NCBI GenBank assembly: GCA_964035575.1
Contig: OZ037851.1
Span: 1,302,001 to 1,366,000 of the forward strand
Source of the DNA: Rhynchopus sp. YZ270_cl-10
Taxonomy: Eukaryota > Euglenozoa > Diplonemea > Diplonemida > Diplonemidae
Length of the DNA: 64,000 nucleotides
Direction: 5' to 3'
Every line of letters starts with the position of its first letter. Position 1 is the stretch's first letter. The position numbers and the translations under genes were made by a program. Shown here in pieces: positions 55,216 to 64,000 of this stretch. The notes beneath the pieces are model-generated. The model was not told the DNA's origin. It was given only the letters and a program-made list of their open reading frames with translations, and searched no databases.

Positions 55216-56145
55216 TGTCCTTAGATTATTCTTATTTTAGATTGCCTTCTGTTTTTTCTTCCAGCTTTTCATTAAAGCTGTTTCCCTGCCCTGTTTTTTG
55301 TCCGCTGTTTTTTTTGCAGTGGCTTTTGGTTTTATTTCTGGATGCCTGCGCCCGCTGAGGCTTGGTGTCGTATCATTGGTTTTTTGTTCACTCCGCCTTT
55401 TTTCTGGGCCCTCGGGGGTCCTGTGTTTTTGTTTGTAGTTGGGATGGATGCTCTCGTGGCCTACGGGTTTAAATATTCTACGTGACGGTGTCAGGAGGTT
55501 GTTTCGGCTTCCACATTCGCCCCCCTCATCGTAGCGCCTATTTCGAGATAAAAGTATCCCCCTTCCCTCCTCTCCGTTTTCATCATTGCTGTTCGCCCTT
55601 CGCGGGTCTTTTAGGTACTCTCTATCTATCTCAGATCTCCCTGAAACACGCTTTAGCGGAGCAGCTTCGCTGCGTGTTGGGAGATCTTTGATAGAGACTA
55701 CCGTCCTTTTGATTTGACATGGCACGCACACTGCTATTTGGCAGAATATTTATTTGATTTTCCTCAGGCTTTGTCCTGGTTGGCCGGGGTCCGTTTATGT
55801 TTCAGTCTCTACCCTCACCAAATCACCACACCATCTTCATCAGATTTTTTGTTGGAATTTGTTTTGGGTTGTTTCGGCTTCCACATTCGCCCCCCTCATC
55901 GTAGCGCCTATTTCGAGATAAAAGTATCCCCCTTCCCTCCTCTCCGTTTTCATCATTGCTGTTCGCCCTTCGCGGGTCTTTTAGGTACTCTCTATCTATC
56001 TCAGATCTCCCCCTCTCCCTCTCCCCTCTCTCTCTCCCTCTCCCTCTCCCTCTCCCTCTCCCTCTCCCTCTCCCTCTCCCTCTCCCTCTCCCTCTCCCTC
56101 TCCCTCTCCCTCTCCCTCTCCCTCTCCCTCTCCCTCTCCCTCTCT

Positions 56146-56513
56146 GAAACACGCTTTAGCGGAGCAGCTTCGCTGCGTGTTGGGAGATCTTTGATAGAGA
56201 CTACCGTCCTTTTGATTTGACATGGCACGCACACTGCTATTTGGCAGAATATTTATTTGATTTTCCTCAGGCTTTGTCCTGGTTGGCCGGGGTCCGTTTA
56301 TGGTTCAGTCTCTACCCTCACCAAATCACCACACCATCTTCATCAGATTTTTTGTTGGAATTTGTTTTGGGTTGTTTCGGCTTCCACATTCGCCCCCCTC
56401 ATCGTAGCGCCTATTTCGAGATAAAAGTATCCCCCTTCCCTCCTCTCCGTTTTCATCATTGCTGTTCGCCCTTCGCGGGTCTTTTAGGTACTCTCTATCT
56501 ATCTCAGATCTCC
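56146..56513 (+). mobile_element. Solo A-B terminal repeat 1 of the retroelement
   Basis: Full-length A-B unit, nearly identical to A2-B2 of the main element, without coding region. Likely a recombination remnant; young. Confidence 0.85.
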
Positions 56514-56529
56514 CCCTCTCCCTCTCCCT

Positions 56530-56897
56530 GAAACACGCTTTAGCGGAGCAGCTTCGCTGCGTGTTGGGAGATCTTTGATAGAGACTACCGTCCTTTTGAT
56601 TTGACATGGCACGCACACTGCTATTTGGCAGAATATTTATTTGATTTTCCTCAGGCTTTGTCCTGGTTGGCCGGGGTCCGTTTATGTTTCAGTCTCTACC
56701 CTCACCAAATCACCACACCATCTTCATCAGATTTTTTGTTGGAATTTGTTTTGGGTTGTTTCGGCTTCCACATTCGCCCCCCTCATCGTAGCGCCTATTT
56801 CGAGATAAAAGTATCCCCCTTCCCTCCTCTCCGTTTTCATCATTGCTGTTCGCCCTTCGCGGGTCTTTTAGGTACTCTCTATCTATCTCAGATCTCC
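56530..56897 (+). mobile_element. Solo A-B terminal repeat 2 of the retroelement
   Basis: A-B unit of the same length, separated from solo repeat 1 by only about 16 bp of CCCTCT. Young. Confidence 0.85.
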
Positions 56898-57130
56898 CTC
56901 TCCCTCTCCCTCTCCCTCTCCCTCTCCCTCTCCCTCTCCCTCTCCCTCTCCCTCTCCCTCTCCCTCTCCCTCTCCCTCTCCTCTCTCCCTCTCCCTCTCC
57001 CTCTCCCTCTCCCTCTCCCTCTCCCTCTCCCTCTCCCTCTCCCTCTCCCTCTCCCTCTCCCTCTCCCTCTCCCTCTCCCTCTCCCTCTCCCTCTCCCTCT
57101 CCCTCTCCCTCTCCCTCTCCCTCTCCCTCT

Positions 57131-57498
57131 GAAACACGCTTTAGCGGAGCAGCTTCGCTGCGTGTTGGGAGATCTTTGATAGAGACTACCGTCCTTTTGA
57201 TTTGACATGGCACGCACACTGCTATTTGGCAGAATATTTATTTGATTTTCCTCAGGCTTTGTCCTGGTTGGCCGGGGTCCGTTTATGTTTCAGTCTCTAC
57301 CCTCACCAAATCACCACACCATCTTCATCAGATTTTTTGTTGGAATTTGTTTTGGGTTGTTTCGGCTTCCACATTCGCCCCCCTCATCGTAGCGCCTATT
57401 TCGAGATAAAAGTATCCCCCTTCCCTCCTCTCCGTTTTCATCATTGCTGTTCGCCCTTCGCGGGTCTTTTAGGTACTCTCTATCTATCTCAGATCTCC
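57131..57498 (+). mobile_element. Solo A-B terminal repeat 3 of the retroelement
   Basis: A-B unit followed by the longest CCCTCT array (about 370 bp), which ends about 80 bp upstream of the La start codon. Young. Confidence 0.85.
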
Positions 57499-57949
57499 CT
57501 CCCTCTCCCTCTCCCTCTCCCTCTCCCTCTCCCTCTCCCTCTCCCTCTCCCTCTCCCTCTCCCTCTCCCTCTCCTCTCTCCCTCTCCCTCTCCCTCTCCC
57601 TCTCCCTCTCCCTCTCCCTCTCCCTCTCCCTCTCCCTCTCCCTCTCCCTCTCCCTCTCCCTCTCCCTCTCCCTCTCCCTCTCCCTCTCCCTCTCCCTCTC
57701 CCTCTCCCTCTCCCTCTCCCTCTCCCTCTCCCTCTCCCTCTCCCTCTCCCTCTCCCTCTCCCTCTCCCTCTCCCTCTCCCTCTCCCTCTCCCTCTCCCTC
57801 TCCCTCTCCCTCTCCCTCTCCCTCTCCCTCTCCCTCTCCCTCTCCCTCTCCTCTCTCCCCCTCTCCCCTTTCCTCTCCCTTCCCCCCCTCCCCCGACTTC
57901 CTTCAAAATTCAACGCTCCGTCAGCCACATCATAACACAAAGCAAAACA

Positions 57950-60039
57950 ATGGGTATCTCCGACGAGCAGAAGGCGGCACTGAAGACACAGATTGTGTAC
58001 TACTTCAGCAACCCGAACATCATGGAGGACGCCTTCCTTCTGGAGAAGGTGAAGTCGACCGAGAAGGGTTGGGTCGGCGCTGACGTCTTCGCGACATTCA
58101 ACATGGTCAAGACCATCACCGCAGACGTTGACGAAATCATGGCGGCTGTCACCGGTGCCGAAGGACTCGAGACCGACGCTGAGGCAAAGGCCATCCGCAG
58201 AGTGGAGCCCCTCCCTGAGTCGTGGGAGCCACGTATGATATCACACCCTTAAGGGTTTTCTTAGGAAAGAAAGTGGGGATTGCACAACTGTGGCAACACA
58301 ACCGAGGCAACTACACTACTCCAAACAATCAGAAAAAAGAAACAACAGTTTCAAATGGCGGATTTGGCTTTTTTTTGGGGGGGGGGGAAATTTGGCGACT
58401 CTTTTTAAACACATTTGGACTGTGAGATAATAAATATTGCTCCCCCTGGAGTGGCCCCAGGATGAGTGTGAGGAATCCCCTGATATGCTTAGGGGGGCCT
58501 AATGTGCTCATATGTAAACACCTACTATCTGCCCACAACAGTCCCCCGCACCCTGTACGCAAAGGGTTTCCCTGAGGATGAGGACCGTGCCCTCATCGCG
58601 ACCTTCTTCGCACAGTACGGCACTGTGTACAAGGTCATGAAGCGTCACTACGGGTCGAACGCTGACGGCACCAAGAAGTCGAAGCCGTCCGTGTACGTGC
58701 AGTTCTCCACCGTCGAGGAGATGCAGAAGGCGATTGACGCGAGCCCTGAGTACAAAGACGTGAAGCTTGAGATGCTGACCAAGGAGCAGCACATGAGCCA
58801 GGTGTGTTAGTTTCTTGTTTTTTTTTTTGAGTAAAATGCCAAAAAATGAGGCCAAAAAAAGTACACTTTTTCAAAACCAATAGCCCGAACTGCGAAGGGT
58901 TTCACCTATCTGAACCCTTTTGATCATCCTTTGATCTTCCCGCTTTCCCAAGCATGCTACGGTGGACTAGCCACGGGTACACTGTCACGAGAGGGCTTTG
59001 TATTTTATGTCAATATCTTACGTACACCTCCCCTCTTTCCCCATCCCCCATCCATCTCACCCCCACACAGAACGCAAAGGGCAAGGACAAGAAGAGAAAG
59101 AGGGAGGACAACGACGACGCCAACGAGCGCCCCGCCAAGGTCCCCACCGCACTGCCCCTCGGCGCGTGCCTCAAGTTCACCAACGTTGGTGACATTGAGT
59201 GGGTGAAGGTCAAGGACGCAGTCAAGGGTGTTTCCCTCCCGAGGTACTGCTATCCCTCCCTCCCGTCCCTTTTAGCATATTCATGGAATATCGAAGTGAA
59301 ATATTCCCACACACGAGATGCACAAAACAATAAAGGAATACATGGTGTGAAAAACACACATATTAGCCTAATTGACGGCAGGGGTAGGTTTAGGACGTTT
59401 GTCCACTTTTCTGGGAAATCATATCCTAAACCCTCCCAAACCCCCTCCCAACCCTCCTGAACCACGCGTTTGGCCTTTTTTCGTGGGAACTCATGTCCCA
59501 AACACACCCAAATCCTCGAACCCAAATGTCGCTTATGTCAACTAGCTATAGTATTATACAACACACCCTATCCCCCTTTGACAGATTCTGCGTTGTGAAC
59601 GACAACAACGCCATCGTGATGTTCAACGACACCGCTGAGATGGAGAAGGTCAAGGCAAAGGTATGCTTCAATGCACAGCACCACTACCTACATAGGTCAT
59701 GGGTGGGGGTGGCCGTGTTTTTCGCACTTCGCTTATTACTATCAAATCATCCGTCCGTGTCTTGCATCACAAAAAATACAATTCCCCCACGGTGAGCAAA
59801 CCTTTCTTAATTCCACCCCTTTGCAGAACGCGGAAACAGCATTCGTGTTTGGCGAAGTTAAGGCTGAGTCGTGCACAGTCCTTGAGGGAGAGGAGGAGAC
59901 GAAGTTCCGTGAGGAGATGGAGGAGAAGCTGACCTCGATCAGAAACAGACCTGCGAAGGGAGGAAAGAAGGGCGGCAAGGGTGGAAAGAAGGGAGGCAAG
60001 AAGGGAGGCAAGGGCAAGAAGGGCAAGGGATCGAAATAA
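57950..60039 (+). CDS. SSB: La protein (La motif, RRM, C-terminal RRM)
   Basis: Five exons: 57950-58232, 58542-58801, 59071-59243, 59585-59660, 59827-60039, giving 334 aa; all joints keep frame. The La motif is at residues 5-90 ([36 protein letters not shown]), with the aromatic residues that hold 3' oligo-U ends. RRM1 follows at about 97-180 ([38 protein letters not shown]). A basic linker ([11 protein letters not shown]) precedes an xRRM-like domain at about 210-300 ([29 protein letters not shown]). The tail is Lys/Gly repeats ([10 protein letters not shown]). Genuine La binds nascent Pol III transcripts and helps tRNA maturation. Its CT-rich 5' region now abuts the CCCTCT/retroelement block. 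Intron 2 holds a copy of the CACGAGAGGG repeat. Confidence 0.93.
58977..59004 (+). repeat. Dispersed 30-bp repeat, copy in La intron 2
   Basis: GGTACACTGTCACGAGAGGG then CTTTGTATTT, matching the two intergenic copies near 18.6 kb. Confidence 0.75.
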
Positions 60040-61049
60040 GACCCTTGGCTTCCAACCCAACCCCTTTACACATAATTCTCCTTAGGGCTATTGTTCACCC
60101 TGAGAGCAACATAGGTTGCCAAGTAAGCGCCAATCAAATATAGTGAAGACTGTCCAACCAGAGAGTATCAAATAAACAAAAAAAAAAAATAATGATCAAA
60201 AGCACAACGTTTAAGAGAGAAGCCTCTTTTGTCAGATTTTTTTAAAAGAAACCCCCTTTTTCTTGTTCTGTCGAAAAACTTGTCGGGATGTACTGTCCCA
60301 GACGCGCTCTGGGAATACCAACCACTTACTTCTCTGGTGTTCTCTCAAGGAGCGGCGTATGGCACGTTCCCCCGCTTCAAGAACTTCTTTTTTCTTTTTC
60401 TTTAAAAAAACCAAAATTCCCCCTCCCCAGTTTTGTTCTTCACCTTTTTTTTTCGTTTCGGGGGTGTTGATGCAGACACCTAGTTTCCGTTTTTTTTTTT
60501 TTCTTTGTTTTTTTTCTTCTCCTTTTCTCCTGTCGCTCGAACGATGATATCCCCCCTACTCCCTTTCATTGCGTTGCGACATCTTGGGTTGCCGGCATCA
60601 CATCACAGCCGTTGGTTGGTTTTCTATTTTTTTTTTTTATTGGTGCATATTCCCCCCCGCTTCAAAAAGAAATTCTAAACCCCCTCCTTTTTTTCAAATA
60701 CAAATCACGAAGTGGAGGGACAGCATGGTTTTTTTGGGTCCACCCGCCCATGGTATTCTCGTTATGCATCAAAGGTATACCGACACAATAGGACATTGTA
60801 CACTCAGGACATTAGAGGCTGCTTGACAGTGGGCCTGGCATGCCCATTTTTTTACCACCGATTTAAACCGATCACCACTGACGTCAATCAGCCCACATCA
60901 CCTCACGTTGGTGGTGCATTGTTGATACAGAAGGGGGAAAACGACTAATTCTAAACACTTCAACATCTCCACTTCAGAAGACCCCCTATTCCCCTCAATG
61001 CTTCTAAGAAACGCATAATACTCTTGTTTGTGCATAACGAGACAGCACG
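60040..61049. other. Gene-free stretch
   Basis: About 1 kb of T-rich spacer. Only short frames without motifs; no RNA gene recognised. Confidence 0.55.
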
Positions 61050-63616
61050 ATGGCGGACCCAGGGACCGGCGGGTCCTTAGTGACTTTGCATATCTATGAC
61101 TTGACTCGGGGCGTCATGAAACGCCACCGAGATATAGTATTTGGCGAAGAGGTCCAGGGGATGTGGCACACTGGCGTCAGCGTGTACGGGCGGGAATACT
61201 TTTTTGAGGGCGGGATTACTAGTGTACCAAGTGGAAAGAGTCGGTTTGGGAAGCCTAAGGCTCCACACGGGAGACGCCATGTTATTGGGAACACTGATCT
61301 GCTCAAGGCTGAGTTTGAGAAGTGGGTGCGTGGGCGTGAGAAGAGTACCTATGGGAAGCTGTGTTATCATCTGGTAGAGAAGAACTGTAATCACTTTACA
61401 AATGAGGCGGTACAGTTTTTGACGGGGACGGGGATTCCGGAGGAGATTCTGAGGTTGCCACGTCTTGTGACGAGCGCGGCTATTGGGCGCCTCTTTTCGC
61501 CTCATGTGGACCGCTTCTTTGGTGGCTGGCAGTGGATGATCCTTCGACAGCATTGGAAGCATCGCAGACGTCTCGACCGCCAATGGTCGCACTTTCTTGT
61601 CCACGCCGCGCAAACAGCCGCACCATCACCCCTCGCAACAACAGACGCGACACACCGACATCGCAAATTCCTTGCCTGCTACTCCGCTTCAGACGCCTCC
61701 GCAACACAACACTTCGTCGACCTCACAGAAGAAACCCGCGAAAGAAAGCTTCGTGTAGTAGGAAGGCCTCCACCACGAGTCTATGTATTCGGCCCCGGAG
61801 AGGAAACGGATATAGGACGTCTGGTGGCGCGTCTCCGAAAGACATTTACGGCATCGCCTGCGGATGCAAAGACGGCACACAAGGTAGGGTTGGATGCGAT
61901 CATAGCTAGGCTGGAAGCATTGCCAGACACCGCACCGAACGCCGCGTTTCAAAGCGTCGATGAGCACAACAGAAGCTCCGGGGAGGTGCTGGCAGGACGT
62001 CTGCCTGAGGCGGAGGTGCAGTGTTTCATTGCTTTGTTGGGACCTTTGGTGGCTCTGTGGCGTTTGCTTGCAGCGTTGTCGCAAAATTTGAAATCAAAGC
62101 GACGCACACAACAGGGTGACATCTCCTCCGACACAACATGCTCTTCAGATGCATTGGACTCTGCGTCATCGCAGATTGCGGTCTTTGAAGGCCCAGGGAA
62201 GTACTTCGCCAAACCTATACCGCGCAACGTACGGTCAATCATGGAGGAGTTTACACGCCGCAAGGACAGCCTTATTGCGTTGTTGGACGCGGTGTCGCGG
62301 TTGTGTTTGGAGGCGCCGATGGCGAAGTTGATTATTGGTGGTCATTTGGAGGGGTGGCAGAGCGCACGGCTCTTCGATGAAAAGGAGGAGCCGGCATGCG
62401 ACCAAGAACTGCGGCAGCTCATCACCGGGAAGAAAGGGCTTCTTGGGGATTATAGCAGGGATTTTGACCATCTTCCGGTTCCCCTGCAGGTCATGGTGCT
62501 GCGGTGCTTCAGCAATGTGTACGCTGCGCATCCTTCCTTGGGAAGGCTAGCTGCGTTGTCCATGGCGACAACGAATGAGAGCAAAACGTTGGAAACGTTG
62601 GGCCTACAGACACGCAATGCACTGCACAACAAGGAGCATGCGATTTTGCGGTTAACCTCGGCGTCGCTGTTGACGAACACAGTGTGCTATCTGAATAAGG
62701 AGTTGGCAGGGCCCCCGCGTCTGCGGACAGGGAAGGAGCGGATCTCCCCAACGCGCTCTGGGCCACATGGAGCAGGTGGCAGTGTCAGCTCGACAGCAGC
62801 AGTGCGCGGGGGGGGACCCGGCCCGCACAGTCCCTCAGACCCAGTCTCCTCCATCACATCAGCTAGCCCTCCTCAAGTCTCCCTTGAGGAGGTCGATACA
62901 GCAGCGCCCACAACGTCGCAAGCACCACAGTCAGTCGAAGGCTCCACGCAGTCCGAGGACGAAACATCCTCGCGAGACAGCAGTGACAAAGCAAGCGACC
63001 CAGTACCAATGCCGTCCATTGCGCGGGTATGACATTCCCCCTTTTCGCGATTTCCCCCCTCGTTTACAGCATTTACCCAAGCTAAAAACTGAAGGTTTGC
63101 ATATTTTGTTTTGACTCACCTCTATACACAACACAGTCACCAGAACCACATCGTAGGGGTGGTGCCAAGCCCGAGCCCTCCAATATGACTAAGCTTCGCT
63201 GCCTCATCGTACGTGCACTCAGCAGACGCATGCAGGTGGAGCGTGACATGACTGTCCAGCAGCGTCTCCTCACGGCACTCTACCACGCCTGTCTCCCTAG
63301 CGAGGCTGCGCGGACACAGCTCGCCAGCGTGCCTCTTTCCTTCGCAAATGCAAAGCGCCTTCCTGACATGGAAACCAGGTATGCTTCAGACAGTGGGGTT
63401 TGTAAGCTGAACACCCACCTAAGGGGAGAGCAAAAAAAAAAGACATCAATACACCCCACCTGCAGGTACCTCGCGCGTATGGTTGACTTCATGAGCAAGT
63501 CTGTGAGCGCGCCCCCACCGGAAATCTACCTCCCAGGGCCTGTTGTTCCCCAGAAGTGGCATGACCTCCCTTCTTCAGACGAGAGAGCTAAAAAGGCGAA
63601 GACTGTTCCATTTTAA
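61050..63616 (+). CDS. PPPDE (DeSI-type) isopeptidase with C-terminal PUL-like domain
   Basis: Three exons: 61050-63026, 63137-63378, 63466-63616, giving 789 aa; phases fit. Residues 10-150 form a PPPDE cysteine isopeptidase with His 40 in GMWHTGVSVYGREYFF and Cys 113 in VEKNCNHFTNEAVQFLTG, the expected catalytic pair of DeSI enzymes, which remove SUMO or ubiquitin. Residues about 320-560 resemble a PUL armadillo domain (PVPLQVMVLRCFSNVYAAHP, NKEHAILRLTSASLLTNTVC), which in other proteins binds the AAA ATPase p97/Cdc48. A Ser/Pro-rich linker and a further helical segment (VRALSRRMQVERDMTVQQRL) follow. I infer a p97-coupled deubiquitinating or deSUMOylating factor. Confidence 0.87.
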
Positions 63617-64000
63617 GAGTGGACCGGAGAGAAGCGTCAAGGAACCAGAAGGGAGAGAAAGAGCTGTATCAACGGCAAAATGGGGTTATATTTTTTTTTG
63701 ATGGACTGGCCATTCCCACCATCTGTATTTTTTTTGGGGGGGTTTTTTTTGTTTGCTTTTTAGTTTTGCTCTGCAGAACCTAAGAAAAGCCTAGATGCTT
63801 TGCTACATTCTTTTGTGTCCATGATTTTGTTTTTGTGATGACGGATAGCACCCTTTCTTTTGTTGTGTACAAGACCTGTTTTCTGTAGGTGTCTTCGCCA
63901 TCATATCAACCGTTTGCACTTTTTTTTTAGTCAATCAAGGTAACTAAGGCCAAGCTGAAGTTCATCTTACTATTTTTCTATTTTTACGCACTACTTTGTG
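63617..64000. other. 3' region and spacer at window end
   Basis: T-rich 3' flank. At 63936-63980 there is a copy of the CAAGGTAACTA...GTTCATCTTAC motif with T-rich tail. No gene start is visible before the window ends. Confidence 0.5.

Larger units (their letters stand above)
50730..56010 (+). mobile_element. VIPER-like tyrosine-recombinase retroelement with split direct repeats
   Basis: About 5.28 kb, placed in a CCCTCT array. The ends are split direct repeats as in Ngaro/VIPER/PAT-type elements: A1 (50730-50987) at the left; B1 (about 55498-55642), A2 (55643-55900) and B2 (to 56010) at the right. A1 and A2 look identical by eye, so the insertion is young. The part order Gag-like, tyrosine recombinase, RT-RNase H is that of trypanosomatid VIPER, not DIRS or Ngaro. 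The A repeat starts with a hairpin (AAACACGC...GCGTGTT). The three coding regions are open, so the copy looks whole. GC content is well above the flanks. Confidence 0.88.
56011..57870. repeat. CCCTCT satellite interleaved with solo terminal repeats
   Basis: Hexamer arrays of CCCTCT (about 56011-56145, 56514-56529, 56898-57130, 57499-57870) alternate with three 368-bp A-B terminal-repeat units of the retroelement. Units always meet the array in the same register (CCCTCT then GAAACACG; CAGATCTCC then CTCTCC), so the element seems to target this repeat or to have been amplified with it. Confidence 0.9.

Noticed and set aside
57499-57870. CCCTCT array as a chromosome telomere
   Set aside because: Unique genes lie on both sides, so it is interstitial here. 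Whether the hexamer is also telomeric cannot be judged from this window.
56011-57940. Open frames encoding Pro-Ser-Leu, Arg-Glu or Gly-Arg repeats
   Set aside because: These are translations of the CCCTCT hexamer array and retroelement ends, not genes.

Overview
This 64 kb window is nuclear DNA of a flagellated protist. The evidence is intron-containing genes and eukaryote-only proteins: CCDC40 of the axonemal ruler, La, FHA, WWE, PUL and SPRY-like domains. Introns are 44 to about 340 bp. They nearly always begin GTATG and often end in ACACAG or CCACAG. TAA, TAG and TGA all act as stops. The donor/acceptor style and the CCDC40 gene would fit a free-living metamonad-like flagellate, but that placement is inference. 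I found no rRNA, tRNA or CRISPR.

Layout. 1-3.1 kb is repeat-rich: an inverted-repeat element at 1-2108 and a small foldback at 2634-2752. From 3.3 to 36.2 kb come a secreted astacin/CUB protein, a weak tail-anchored ORF, a PDZ protein with a caspase-like fold, CCDC40, an LRR/poly-Q protein, a very large alpha-2-macroglobulin-like protein with ankyrin and beta-grasp-like inserts, a small basic ORF, and an FHA...WWE protein. From 38.4 to 50.2 kb come an RBBP9-type hydrolase, a bacterial-type thiolase, a GAF protein, a SPRY-like protein, a single-pass membrane protein and a basic Ser/Arg-rich protein. A TA-flanked, transposon-like element of 1069 bp lies between the thiolase and GAF genes.

50.7-57.9 kb is a tyrosine-recombinase retroelement (VIPER-like order Gag, YR, RT-RNase H) with split direct repeats. 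It is followed by three further copies of its terminal repeat embedded in long CCCTCT arrays. The genes for La (58-60 kb) and a PPPDE-PUL protein (61-63.6 kb) close the window.

All 14 well-supported host genes are on the + strand. There is no operon logic. Several genes share themes: ubiquitin/SUMO and p97-type processing (PPPDE-PUL, beta-grasp segments in the macroglobulin), phospho/ADP-ribose reading (FHA-WWE) and protease control (macroglobulin, astacin, caspase-like). The best candidates for something undescribed are the apparently non-secreted macroglobulin-ankyrin fusion, the FHA-acidic repeat-WWE protein, and the retroelement/CCCTCT satellite array.
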